Source: CAIYPG01 sp903864555
Lineage (GTDB): Bacteria > Pseudomonadota > Gammaproteobacteria > Burkholderiales > SG8-39
Assembly: GCA_947474715.1 (NCBI GenBank)
Contig: CANJJT010000011.1
Coordinates: forward strand, 1-64,000
Length of the DNA: 64,000 nucleotides
Reading direction: 5' to 3'
Positions 9,462-17,568 of this stretch are shown here, in pieces. How positions within the stretch are numbered: the first letter of the stretch is position 1; each line of letters starts with the position of its first letter. Made by a program: the position numbers and the translations under genes. The notes beneath the pieces are model-generated. The model had not been told where the DNA came from, did no database searches, and saw only the letters and a program-made list of their open reading frames with translations.

Positions 9462-9582
9462 TGCGTCCCCGCTGGTGTGCAAGATTGGTCGGATGCGAGT
9501 GGGCTGCCAGGGTGCGACAGGGTGAACCAGCGGGCCATGCCCCCTTGTTCAACACCCACTCAGGGAAACAGGGCTGCCTTCC

Positions 9583-10563
9583 TCAAAGCTTGATGTTGCC
9601 GCTCTTGACCAGAGTCTCCCATTGCACTTTTTCCCGCTGCACGAGGTTGGCCAGGTCCTCCGGCTTGTTGGGTGGCGCCACGTCAGCGCCCTCGTCCGCA
9701 AACTTCTTCTTCACATCGGGTGCGTTCAGGATGCCCGTCACCGACTGGTTCAGCTTCTGGATCAGCGCCGCGGGCGTGGCCCTGGGCGCGGCCATGCCAT
9801 ACCAGCTCAGCAACTCGTAGCCCGCCAGGCCGCTCTCGGCCACGGTGGGAATATCGGGCATGATGGCCGCGCGCTCGCGCCCGGTCACCGCCAGCGCCTT
9901 GACCTTGCCGCTGGTCACGAAGGGTTTGGCCGAGAGTGAATTAATGATGGCCGTCTGCACCCGGTCGCTCATGAGATCGGTCAGCATCTCCGCCGAACCC
10001 TTGTAGGGCACGTGCAGGATGTTGATGCCAGCCTTGTGGTTGATCAGCTCCATGCCCAGGTGCACCACCGAGCCGATGCCGCTGGAGGCATACGCCAGTT
10101 GATTGGTCTTGGCATGCGCCACCAGTTCCTGGACGGTTTTCGCAGGCAGGTTGGGCGAGCCGAGCAAGATGTAGGGCTGTGACACCATGATCACCACCGG
10201 CGCCAGCTGGGTCTGGATATTCACGTTGATGGTATTGGTGACCATGGCGGCCACGTTCTGGGCGATCAAGGGGCCCAGGGTGTAGCCGTCAGGCGCCGCT
10301 CGCGACAGCAATTCCAGCCCCAGACCGCCAGCCGCACCCGGACGGTTGTCGACCAAGAAGGTCTGTCCCATCTTCTGGCCAAAAAACGGCGTCAGCTGCC
10401 GCATCATGAGGTCGGCCCCGCTGCCGGGAGGCGAGGCCACGATCACACGCACCGCCTTGGAGGGATACGAGTCCACCGTCGTGCCCTGCTGCGCCTGGAT
10501 ATTGCCGCTCATCAGAAACGACACCGTCGTCAGTGAAATTACGGGGACAATTCGCTTGATCAT
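9583..10563 (-). CDS. Bug/TctC-family periplasmic solute-binding protein
   Basis: 326 residues, signal peptide ending near NIQA-QQ, then YPSKAVRVIVASPPGSGADL and VDNRPGAAGG, the family's first ligand loop and ENRPGA motif. The PYKG motif that lines the carboxylate site is present. GGAGGAG precedes the ATG. It lies immediately upstream of the CapA-like gene on the same strand; the pairing of a Bug receptor with an intracellular enzyme is the recurrent pattern of this window. Confidence 0.9.
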   Translation of the reverse strand: MIKRIVPVISLTTVSFLMSGNIQAQQGTTVDSYPSKAVRVIVASPPGSGADLMMRQLTPFFGQKMGQTFLVDNRPGAAGGLGLELLSRAAPDGYTLGPLIAQNVAAMVTNTINVNIQTQLAPVVIMVSQPYILLGSPNLPAKTVQELVAHAKTNQLAYASSGIGSVVHLGMELINHKAGINILHVPYKGSAEMLTDLMSDRVQTAIINSLSAKPFVTSGKVKALAVTGRERAAIMPDIPTVAESGLAGYELLSWYGMAAPRATPAALIQKLNQSVTGILNAPDVKKKFADEGADVAPPNKPEDLANLVQREKVQWETLVKSGNIKL

Positions 10564-10795
10564 CGCTACTCCTCCATTGATGGTTGTTCAGGATCGATCC
10601 AGACAATCCTCCCGTGCATCGATCTGACGTCGATTGCTCAGGGCCCTGCCAGCTGATCAGCAGTTCGCCTCATTCAATTGCTCTACGCGGGGAATCTGTT
10701 GAAGGCAGTCATGCTATCGCACAACCAGACAATCGGCCACGCGTCGCAGGCTCTGCTGTGGTCGTTTGAGTTGGTGATGAGCTTGTGAAGTCGGT

Positions 10796-10825
10796 GTTAA
10801 ACCCCTTGTCAAAGGGGGTTTACAC
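10796..10825. repeat. Partial R1 hairpin repeat
   Basis: AAACCCCTTGTCAAAGGGG forms the constant hairpin of the R1 element, followed by GTTTACACC. The variable hairpin and second half are missing. It sits downstream of the esterase gene (minus strand) and upstream of the Bug gene promoter region. The rest of 10564-10856 shows no gene. Confidence 0.65.
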
Positions 10826-10856
10826 CAACCAGCCTGCCCGCGCTGCCTCCCGGAAA

Positions 10857-11480
10857 TCAGATCGCGCCGCCCTTCTTCAACACTTCGGCCACGGCATCGG
10901 CCAGGCGCTGGTAGCCCTGGGCGTTGGGGTGGATGGCGTCAGCCTTGAGTGCGGTGTCGGAGAGGATGCTGGCGATGGCCTTGCCTTCGTAGGCGAGCTT
11001 CATGTCCTTGGCGATCTCGTCGTAGTGGTCGGCGGTGGACAAGAACAGGCCCGGGCTGGGCACACCGAGCAGGACGACTGCCATGCCGCGCGAGCGGGCC
11101 AGAGACACCATGGCGCGGAGGTTGGCGGTCGCCTCCTTTGCGGGAAGCTTGCGCAGCATGTCGTTGCCACCGTGGCACAGGATCAGTAACGCCGGCTTCA
11201 CGGCGTCCAGCACTTCGGGCAGACGGGCGAGGCCCGATGCGCTGACTTCGCCCGGAATGCCGGCGGCGATCACCTTGCGTCCGATCTTTCGTTCCAGCGC
11301 GGCCGGGTAACTGTTGTCCGGCGTGGTGCCGGTGCCGAAGGTGAGGCTATCGCCGAAAGCCAGCACCACCGCATCCGGGGCAAGCCGGGGCAGTTTCGGC
11401 GTGGCGCCACCGCAGCCGGCGATGACGAAGGCCGCAGCCAGCGCCAGTGCAAAACGGGCGAGGCCGGGAGCCGCTGGCAT
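10857..11480 (-). CDS. GDSL/SGNH-type esterase, predicted lipoprotein
   Basis: 207-residue SGNH hydrolase of the TesA/arylesterase type. Block I AFGDSLTFG holds the catalytic Ser45, GGNDML is block III, and DAIHPN near the C terminus supplies Asp and His. The N terminus is a lipoprotein signal (hydrophobic stretch ending VIAGC, Cys23), so the enzyme is probably lipid-anchored in the envelope. Start is uncertain: 11480 gives a well-formed 22-residue signal, while an ATG at 11567 has a GGGAG farther upstream and would add 29 residues. Likely substrates are short acyl esters. It appears monocistronic. Confidence 0.85.
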   Translation of the reverse strand: MPAAPGLARFALALAAAFVIAGCGGATPKLPRLAPDAVVLAFGDSLTFGTGTTPDNSYPAALERKIGRKVIAAGIPGEVSASGLARLPEVLDAVKPALLILCHGGNDMLRKLPAKEATANLRAMVSLARSRGMAVVLLGVPSPGLFLSTADHYDEIAKDMKLAYEGKAIASILSDTALKADAIHPNAQGYQRLADAVAEVLKKGGAI

Positions 11481-11664
11481 TGCCGACCGGGCACCGCCTG
11501 GCGTGCCACCCGGGCGCCCCATGGACGACGGATCATGCGCCCAGCCCAACAGGGTTGAAATGATCATTTTCAAGTCCACTCCCCCGTCATCATTAGACAA
11601 GTCGATAGATTGTGATCACCGCGCCTCCGTTCATCCGGATCACCGCCAGCCTGAAGGCCTGCGT

Positions 11665-11982
11665 TCAGCCTTCGCCCGGCAGCTCTATCCCCAGCATCAC
11701 ATAGGACAGACTCTTGCCGTGCATGTCCTGCGCCAGCGACACAGTGACGCCGCCGCCCAGGGCATTCTCGATGACGAAGTTCAGCGCGCGCAGCTTGGGC
11801 AGTTCGTAGCGCGTCACCGGCCCCTTGGCGATGCCGGCATAGGCCTGCATCACGCGCTCCGTCGTGAGCTGCTCGCGCAGAATGCGCCAGGCGCGTTCAT
11901 CGTAGGCGATCACCGAGACATTGGAGGTGTTGCCCTTGTCGCCGGCGCGCGAGTGACCCAAATCATAAACACGCACGCTCAT
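11665..11982 (-). CDS. AtuA-type C-terminal domain as a separate protein
   Basis: 105-residue protein beginning MSVRVYDLGHSRAGDKGNTS, characteristic of the small domain that follows the DUF1446/AtuA domain in acyclic terpene utilisation AtuA proteins. Here it is encoded separately and its start overlaps the stop of the large AtuA-like gene by four bases (ATGA). It is expected to work in a complex with that protein in acyl-CoA metabolism of branched or terpenoid acids. The specific reaction is not established for the family. Confidence 0.82.
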   Translation of the reverse strand: MSVRVYDLGHSRAGDKGNTSNVSVIAYDERAWRILREQLTTERVMQAYAGIAKGPVTRYELPKLRALNFVIENALGGGVTVSLAQDMHGKSLSYVMLGIELPGEG

Positions 11983-13343
11983 GACCTGCCCTCCACGGAA
12001 ACACTGGTTTTGACAAGCGAGCGCGGGATGAGCAGCGACTTCACTGCCAGCACTTCGCGAACGCCATTGGTGCCGCCGCCTCCACCCGCCGGCCCGTTCA
12101 CGTGCAGGGTGCGGATCTCGAAGCCCAGGGCCTCGGCCACCTTGCGGTCAGGGCTGCGCGCGGCCATGCGCAGGCGTACTTCGTAGGGTTCGGGCCGGTC
12201 CTTGCCCGGCGGATTGCCCATGCCATGCAGGCTGGACAGGCCGATGTAGTCGACGCGGATCTCCGGGTAGGAAAGCCCGCGCAGCTTCAGGCGCTCGCGC
12301 ACGATCTGCTCGGCCAGGCGCGCCCGCGCCAGTGCATTCGGCCCGGCGTAACCCACTTCGCCCTCGCCGATCCAGCCATCGTGGTAACCCAGCACCACCT
12401 TGTAAGTGTCGGTGCGCGGACGCGCCATGGCACCCGAGGCGCGCACGCGATGCGCATCGAGCGAGGCGAATTCCACGCCGGTGATGTCGAGCACGCAGTC
12501 GGGCGTGATGTAGGCGGTGGGGTCGTGCATTTCGTAGAGGATCTGTTCCGAGCAGGTCATCACGTCCAGGCGCCCGCCGGAGGTGGTCAGTTTGCCCAGC
12601 ACCAGGCTGCCGTCCTGCCCCACATCGGCGTAGGGAAAGCCGATGTTGGTGGCGTCGGCGGCGTCCTTCCTGCCCGGGTCGATGAAGCAGCCGCCGGTGA
12701 GCTGCGCGGCGCATTCCATGAGGTGCCCGGCCAGCGTGCCCATGGCGAGGCGCGGATAGTCTTCATACTGCCAGCCCAGCCCGTGCAGCATGCAGCCGAC
12801 AAACAATGAGGGGTCGGCCACGCGGCCGGTGATGGCGATGGGCGCACCGGTGGCCAGCGCATCGCGTACTGCATCGGCGCCCAGGTAGGCATTGGCCGAG
12901 GCCATGCGCGGGATGAGCGATTCCACCGGCTCGCCGTTCTCCATCAGTCGCAGCTCAGGGTGCGCGCGCACGATGTCAACCACGTCATCCCCGGTGACCA
13001 CCGCCACGGGCAGGTCACCCAGGCCCATGTCCTTTGCCACGCGCCGCACCGCGCGCGCAGCCGCCAACGGATTGGCCGCACCCATGTTGGTGACGATGCG
13101 AACGCCGTTCCTCACGCAGGAAGGCAGCACGCTCTGGAAGCGCTCCACCAGATAGGGCGTGTAGCCCTTCTCCGGGTCCTTCAGGCGCGAGAGCGTCTCG
13201 CGCGCGATGGTGCGCTCGGCGAGGCATTCGAACACCAGGTAATCGAGCTTGCCGTGCTCGGCCAGGTCGGCCGCCGGCTCGAAACGGTCATCGGAGAACC
13301 CTGCTCCGGTGCCCACGCGTATGGAGGATGGCATGTCGGTCAT
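11979..13343 (-). CDS. AtuA-like (DUF1446) acyclic terpene utilisation family protein
   Basis: 454-residue DUF1446 protein. The conserved opening IRVGTGAGFSDDRFEPA, the GAANPLAAAR segment and the glycine run GPAGGGGGTNGVREVL near the end are family signatures. Pseudomonas AtuA is required for citronellol/geraniol catabolism, but its exact activity is undefined. The start at 13343 (MTDMPSSIRVG) has CCGGAA eight bases before it; an upstream ATG at 13382 is less likely. No other atu genes (geranyl-CoA carboxylase) lie nearby, so a terpene substrate is only a suggestion. Confidence 0.85.
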   Translation of the reverse strand: MTDMPSSIRVGTGAGFSDDRFEPAADLAEHGKLDYLVFECLAERTIARETLSRLKDPEKGYTPYLVERFQSVLPSCVRNGVRIVTNMGAANPLAAARAVRRVAKDMGLGDLPVAVVTGDDVVDIVRAHPELRLMENGEPVESLIPRMASANAYLGADAVRDALATGAPIAITGRVADPSLFVGCMLHGLGWQYEDYPRLAMGTLAGHLMECAAQLTGGCFIDPGRKDAADATNIGFPYADVGQDGSLVLGKLTTSGGRLDVMTCSEQILYEMHDPTAYITPDCVLDITGVEFASLDAHRVRASGAMARPRTDTYKVVLGYHDGWIGEGEVGYAGPNALARARLAEQIVRERLKLRGLSYPEIRVDYIGLSSLHGMGNPPGKDRPEPYEVRLRMAARSPDRKVAEALGFEIRTLHVNGPAGGGGGTNGVREVLAVKSLLIPRSLVKTSVSVEGRS

Positions 13344-13518
13344 GTCGATTTCCGGTTGACTGGCGGTTGAACGATGAAGCATGGGCGCGCCTGGAAGCCA
13401 CGATGTGCGTGGCGGGAATTATCGCAGGGAAGCGGGGCGAGATCGGGGTGGAAAGGTAAGCGCATGCAGGCCTGCGGGCTGCCCGAGGGTCAGGCCGCAG
13501 GTCAGACCACGGGTCAGC

Positions 13519-13836
13519 CTAGGCCGCCTGCGCATGCAGCTTGACGCCCAGAGCCCGGGCCACCTTCAGCACAGTGGCAAAGCTCGGATTTCCATCGGCA
13601 CTCAGCGCCCGGTACAGACTTTCACGGCTCAAACCTGCCTCCTTGGCAACCAGGGTCATGCCCTTTGCGCGGGCAATGTCACCGAGCGCACGGGCGATGC
13701 CGCTTGCGTCATCGGGGGCTTCCTCCAGCCACGCATCAAGATACGCCGCCATCTCCTCCGGAGTACGCAGTTGCGCGGCAACGTCATACGGCAGGGTCTT
13801 GGTTTTTGCAGCCTTCTTCCGACTGATCCTGAGCAT
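13519..13836 (-). CDS. HigA-like addiction-module antidote protein, toxin partner absent
   Basis: 105-residue protein with a central helix-turn-helix (MTLVAKEAGLSRESLYRALS) in the pattern of the 'probable addiction module antidote' family (HI1420 type). In such pairs a Gp49-like RelE toxin gene normally lies just upstream. Here the upstream 160 bases carry only a palindromic operator-like site and the divergent Bug gene, and no toxin remnant was found. AGGAAAGG precedes the ATG. It may be an orphan antitoxin acting as a local regulator. Confidence 0.8.
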   Translation of the reverse strand: MLRISRKKAAKTKTLPYDVAAQLRTPEEMAAYLDAWLEEAPDDASGIARALGDIARAKGMTLVAKEAGLSRESLYRALSADGNPSFATVLKVARALGVKLHAQAA

Positions 13837-13887
13837 GGACTGCCTTTCCTGATATCACTGTAGTGTATCGAAATGCCCCGACCAAGA

Positions 13888-13919
13888 GTAGCCCATAGGC
13901 TACATTTGTCATTGGCTAC
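13888..13919. promoter_or_regulatory. Candidate operator of the orphan HigA-like protein
   Basis: GTAGCCCATAGGCTAC (13888-13903) is a perfect inverted repeat (6-bp arms, 4-bp centre), and a third GGCTAC half-site follows at 13914-13919. The array lies between the antidote gene and the divergent Bug gene, where an autoregulating antitoxin would bind, so it could also control the Bug gene. Confidence 0.55.
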
Positions 13920-13998
13920 CTGCCCCCAAAGCACCCTCGAGCGTCACGCCAGTACGACCTAGAATGGGACCAACCAAGAAAAAGGAGGAGCCCCCGCC

Positions 13999-14994
13999 AT
14001 GACCCCATCCCCCCTGACTCAGGCCCTGCTCGCGTCCGCTGCCATCCTGGCCGCCTCCGCCGCCCACGCCCAGGAGCGGCGGCAGATCGCGCCCAATTTC
14101 CCGAACAAGCCCATCCGCTTCATCGTCACGGTGACGGCCGGGGGCGGGCTCGATTTCGTCACGCGCACGGTGGCAGCCAAGCTGAGCGAGCGCATCGCCT
14201 CCCCCGTGCTGGTGGAGAACATCAGCGGGGCCAACGGCATCATCGCGGTGAACACCGTCATCGGCGCGCCGCCCGATGGCCACACGCTGCTCAGCGCGGG
14301 TGGCTCCGTCCCCATCAATGCCGTGTTCGGCAAGTTCGACCGCGACGTGCGCACCGCGCTGGCGCCGGTGGCGCAGATGGCCACGCAGGGGCTGCTGTTC
14401 TACGTGCCGGCGGGCTCACCGGTGAATTCGGTGAAGGACCTCGTCGAAGAGGCCCGGCGCAACCCCGGCAAGGTCACCTATGGCTCCACCGGCGTTGGTT
14501 CGGTGGCGCACCTGGCCACCGAACTGCTCAACATCGCCGCCAAGATGCAGATGGTGCACGTGCCCTACAAGGGCGCCTCGGCTGCCATCGTCGACCTCAC
14601 CGCCGGGCGCCTGAGCCTGCTGATGTCCGCCTACGGTGTGGTCCAGCCGCTGGTGAAAAGCGGCAAGCTGAAGATGATCGCCACCACCACGGCACAGCGC
14701 ATCCCCGAAGCACCCGACCTGCCCACCGTAGCCGAACAGGGCTTTCCCGGTTACGAGGCGGCCAACACCTACACCCTCTACACCGGCAGCGGCGTCCCCG
14801 CCGCCGTGATGCAGGCGCTCAACCGCGAAGTGATCGCGGCCATCGCCGACCCCGACGTGCGACGCGCCTACGCCAAGGACAGTTCCACCCCCGCCCCGCC
14901 CCATTCCGTGGATGAGCTCAAGCGCATCCTCCTCGGCGAGATGGACCGCTGGGCCGGGGTGGTGAAGACGGCGAATATCACGCTGGAGAATTGA
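13999..14994 (+). CDS. Bug/TctC-family periplasmic solute-binding protein
   Basis: 331 residues. Signal peptide ends near AHAQE; mature part begins FPNKPIRFIVTVTAGGGLDF with LVENISGANG in place of ENRPGAGG, and retains VHVPYKGAS. AAAGGAGGAG lies eight bases before the ATG. It stands alone, divergent from the orphan antitoxin gene with the candidate operator between them, and is convergent with another Bug gene beyond two hairpins. Confidence 0.9.
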   Translation: MTPSPLTQALLASAAILAASAAHAQERRQIAPNFPNKPIRFIVTVTAGGGLDFVTRTVAAKLSERIASPVLVENISGANGIIAVNTVIGAPPDGHTLLSAGGSVPINAVFGKFDRDVRTALAPVAQMATQGLLFYVPAGSPVNSVKDLVEEARRNPGKVTYGSTGVGSVAHLATELLNIAAKMQMVHVPYKGASAAIVDLTAGRLSLLMSAYGVVQPLVKSGKLKMIATTTAQRIPEAPDLPTVAEQGFPGYEAANTYTLYTGSGVPAAVMQALNREVIAAIADPDVRRAYAKDSSTPAPPHSVDELKRILLGEMDRWAGVVKTANITLEN

Positions 14995-15081
14995 GGGGGG
15001 CCGAATGCCGGGGGCGGGGCAAGGCTTCGGCTGTGCCACGATGCGGCCACACAGGATGACCGTATCACCCCGCCCGCAAGG

Positions 15082-15106
15082 AACTGGTCACATCCTGTGA
15101 CCAGTT
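15082..15106. terminator. Hairpin between convergent Bug genes
   Basis: AACTGGTCACA and TGTGACCAGTT form a perfect 11-bp stem around TCC. It lies between the 3' ends of two convergent genes (13999-14994 plus, 15226-16260 minus). No T-run follows, so intrinsic termination is uncertain; a bidirectional mRNA-end structure is the likely role. Confidence 0.5.
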
Positions 15107-15178
15107 GCCCCCCGATCCCTCGATAAGCCGGGCCACTGTCCCCTGCTTCAATTCAGGCCACTGCAGTTTCCCGAACTG

Positions 15179-15210
15179 TCTTCGTCAATGGCGCGATGCA
15201 CTGACGAAGA
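15179..15210. terminator. Second hairpin between convergent Bug genes
   Basis: TCTTCGTCA and TGACGAAGA make a perfect 9-bp stem with a 14-base loop, 15 bases past the stop of the minus-strand Bug gene. Its position suits transcript-end protection or termination. There is no U-tract. Confidence 0.45.
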
Positions 15211-15225
15211 CGCACTGCCCCGTCG

Positions 15226-16260
15226 CTATGGGCCGGGATCCGTGATGCCCGAGGCTTTGACCACAGGCAGCCAGTACTCCTGATCGGAGATGATGCGGGC
15301 CGTGAACTCCGCGGGCGATGTGCCGACGGCGTCCGATCCCATCACCTCCAGTGCAGCCTTCACGTCTGCATCGCCAAGGGCTGCATTGAAGGCCTTGTCC
15401 AACGCTGCAATGACGGCCGGGCGCGTGCGCGGCGGTGCGACCACGCCGAAGTAAATATCGGACCATGCACCGGCCAGGCCTGATTCCATCATGGTCGGGA
15501 CGTTGGGATAGTAGCGCCAGCGCTTTTGCCCGGTTGCGGCGATTGCAACCAGTTTCCCGGAGTCAAGAAACGGCTTCAGCCCCGGTCCCATCATCTGCAA
15601 CTGCACGACATTGCTGAGCAGGTCCGGCGTGGCCTGGGTTGCCCCCTTGTAGGGTATGAAGGAGAACTCGATGCCGGCCTTGGAGGCCAGCAAGGCAGCC
15701 GCGAAGGTCGTCGTGGCTGCGGTGCCACTGGTGGCGATATTGAGCTTGCCGGGGTTACGCTTGGCGTAGTCGATCAGGCCTTTCAGATCGCGAAACGGCA
15801 CCGACGGATGGGCACCGATCACCATTTGCTGCGAGAACAGCAGTGATATGGGCGAGTAGTCCTTGACCGGTTCATGCTTGTCCTTGCCGATCAGCGGAAG
15901 GGTGACCACCAGGCCATTGGTCACGCCGAGCAGGGTGTAGCCGTCTGCGGGCGCCTGCCTCATGGCATTGAAGGCAATCATGCCGTTGGCGCCGGGTCTG
16001 CTCTCGACCAGCACAGGCTGGCCGAGGTGGCGTCCCGCCGCGGTCGCCGTCGTTCGCATGGCCGTGTCCACGGCACCCCCGACGGAGAACGGCCAGTACA
16101 GGGTGACCGGACGAGCCGGAAAGGCCTGCGCCAGCGCAGACCCTGCCCCCAATGCCAGCAGCGCAAAGACCAGACTCCTGCCGCCTGCCCGGAAAGGGCG
16201 ACGCTGTTTGACTGGTGAAGTGAACCCCATCTGCTGCAGGTGCGACTGATCTCTCTCCAT
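15226..16260 (-). CDS. Bug/TctC-family periplasmic solute-binding protein
   Basis: 344 residues with a long arginine-containing n-region and signal ending near ALAQA. The mature N terminus FPARPVTLYWPFSVGGAVDT and VESRPGANG are Bug signatures; FIPYKGAT follows. AGGAGAG precedes the ATG at 16260. Last gene of an operon with the two acyl-CoA dehydrogenases upstream, separated by 72 bases that carry a strong palindrome. Confidence 0.9.
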   Translation of the reverse strand: MERDQSHLQQMGFTSPVKQRRPFRAGGRSLVFALLALGAGSALAQAFPARPVTLYWPFSVGGAVDTAMRTTATAAGRHLGQPVLVESRPGANGMIAFNAMRQAPADGYTLLGVTNGLVVTLPLIGKDKHEPVKDYSPISLLFSQQMVIGAHPSVPFRDLKGLIDYAKRNPGKLNIATSGTAATTTFAAALLASKAGIEFSFIPYKGATQATPDLLSNVVQLQMMGPGLKPFLDSGKLVAIAATGQKRWRYYPNVPTMMESGLAGAWSDIYFGVVAPPRTRPAVIAALDKAFNAALGDADVKAALEVMGSDAVGTSPAEFTARIISDQEYWLPVVKASGITDPGP

Positions 16261-16300
16261 GAAACTCTCCTCGTGCGTTTCCCTCTGAAATGGGGGATAT

Positions 16301-16322
16301 ACAAGGGGGCATGCCCCCTTGT
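16301..16322. repeat. Perfect 22-bp palindrome between operon genes
   Basis: Arms ACAAGGGGGCA and TGCCCCCTTGT meet with no spacer. It lies between the acyl-CoA dehydrogenase stop and the Bug start. CATGCCCCCTTGTTCA is repeated at 9537-9552, and the CCCCCTTGT core resembles the R1 repeat hairpin. It may act as a processing or attenuation structure between the genes. Confidence 0.6.
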
Positions 16323-16332
16323 TCAGTGATTC

Positions 16333-17568
16333 CTAGGGTCTGCTACGCGCCGTGGGCACGTCCTTGAAAGCGATGTTTTTATCGATTCTGTGGTCGGCCG
16401 GCAAGCCGAGCACCCGCTCGGCAATGATATTGCGCTGGATTTCGTCCGTGCCCCCGGCAATGCGCAAGGCCGTCGAGAAGAAGAACGCGTCCTCGAACAG
16501 GTTCTTGACCGGCTCGGCCGAGCCATTGATCGCCCCTGCCGGACCGAGCAGGTCGATCGCGAAGGACACCATCTCCTGCAGGCGGTTGACGTCGGCCAGC
16601 TTCATGATCGAGCCCTCCGGCCCTGGTGTCTGGCCGCGGGACAGGGAGGTGAGCATCCTCAGGCGGGTGAAACGGATGGCCTCGCTGCGGACATAGAAGT
16701 CGGCCACCTTCTCGCGCACCGCGTCATCATCGAGCGCCGGGCCGTTCTCCAGCGTCATCTGCTGGACGTAATCGAGCAATTCGCCCACCTCCGGCTTCCT
16801 CGACAAGGGCGCCGAGCGCTCGCGCCCGAGCAATCCCATCGCCACTTTCCAGCCCTCTCCGACCGCGCCGACCCGCTGTGAGTCGAGCACCTCGCAGTCA
16901 CTGAAAAAAACCTCGTTGAATGTCGAGGAACCGGACATCTGCTTGATCGGCTTGATCTCCAGGCCGGGCGTATCCATGCGCAGAAAGTACATGGTCAGGC
17001 CCTTGTGCTTGGGCACGTCCGGATCGGTTCGCGCCAGGAGTAGCCCGTAGTCACAGAACTGCGCGCCCGACGTCCAGATCTTCTGGCCGTTCACGATCCA
17101 TTTGTCGCCTCTTTTCTGCGCAGTGGTCCTGAGCGCCGCAAGGTCCGAGCCTGCCATCGGCTCGGAGAAAAGCTGGCACCAGATCTCCTCGCCCCTGAGC
17201 GCCGGAATCGTGTAGCGATCCCGTTGCTCCGGCGTGCCGAAGGTGCTTATCGTGGGGATGCACATTCTGATACCCACATCGAAGAAGCCCGTCGAGACCG
17301 TGTAATGCTGTTCCTCCAGAAGGTAGATGGCCTCCTGGATCGAGGTGCCGCCCTGACCGTGCCATTCCCGTGGCCAGCTGATGCCTGCGAATCCCGCTTC
17401 GAATTTCTGGCGCTGGTGCTTCTTCGCCATTTCCAGCGCGCCTGGCTTGGACTGGTCACGGCGATAGCCTTCGTATTCGCCGGGCTTTCGCCGCTGGGCG
17501 ATCGAATCCAGAAACTCAATGACCTTGGCCTGGTATGCCGCCTCTTCCGGGGTGTATTCAAGATCCAT
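16333..17568 (-). CDS. Acyl-CoA dehydrogenase (catalytic partner of a pair)
   Basis: 411-residue FAD-dependent acyl-CoA dehydrogenase. SEPMAGSDLAALRTTA and IVNGQKIWTSGAQFCDYGLL are the central-domain FAD/substrate motifs, and RIAGGTDEIQRNIIAERVLG is the C-terminal flavin-binding signature. It introduces a double bond into an acyl-CoA and passes electrons to ETF. Its start shares one base with the stop of the preceding acyl-CoA dehydrogenase (TGATG), suggesting a coupled heteromeric enzyme like the two-gene dehydrogenases of steroid side-chain degradation. The C-terminal half of the fused protein at 33105-35498 is its counterpart. Confidence 0.92.
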   Translation of the reverse strand: MDLEYTPEEAAYQAKVIEFLDSIAQRRKPGEYEGYRRDQSKPGALEMAKKHQRQKFEAGFAGISWPREWHGQGGTSIQEAIYLLEEQHYTVSTGFFDVGIRMCIPTISTFGTPEQRDRYTIPALRGEEIWCQLFSEPMAGSDLAALRTTAQKRGDKWIVNGQKIWTSGAQFCDYGLLLARTDPDVPKHKGLTMYFLRMDTPGLEIKPIKQMSGSSTFNEVFFSDCEVLDSQRVGAVGEGWKVAMGLLGRERSAPLSRKPEVGELLDYVQQMTLENGPALDDDAVREKVADFYVRSEAIRFTRLRMLTSLSRGQTPGPEGSIMKLADVNRLQEMVSFAIDLLGPAGAINGSAEPVKNLFEDAFFFSTALRIAGGTDEIQRNIIAERVLGLPADHRIDKNIAFKDVPTARSRP

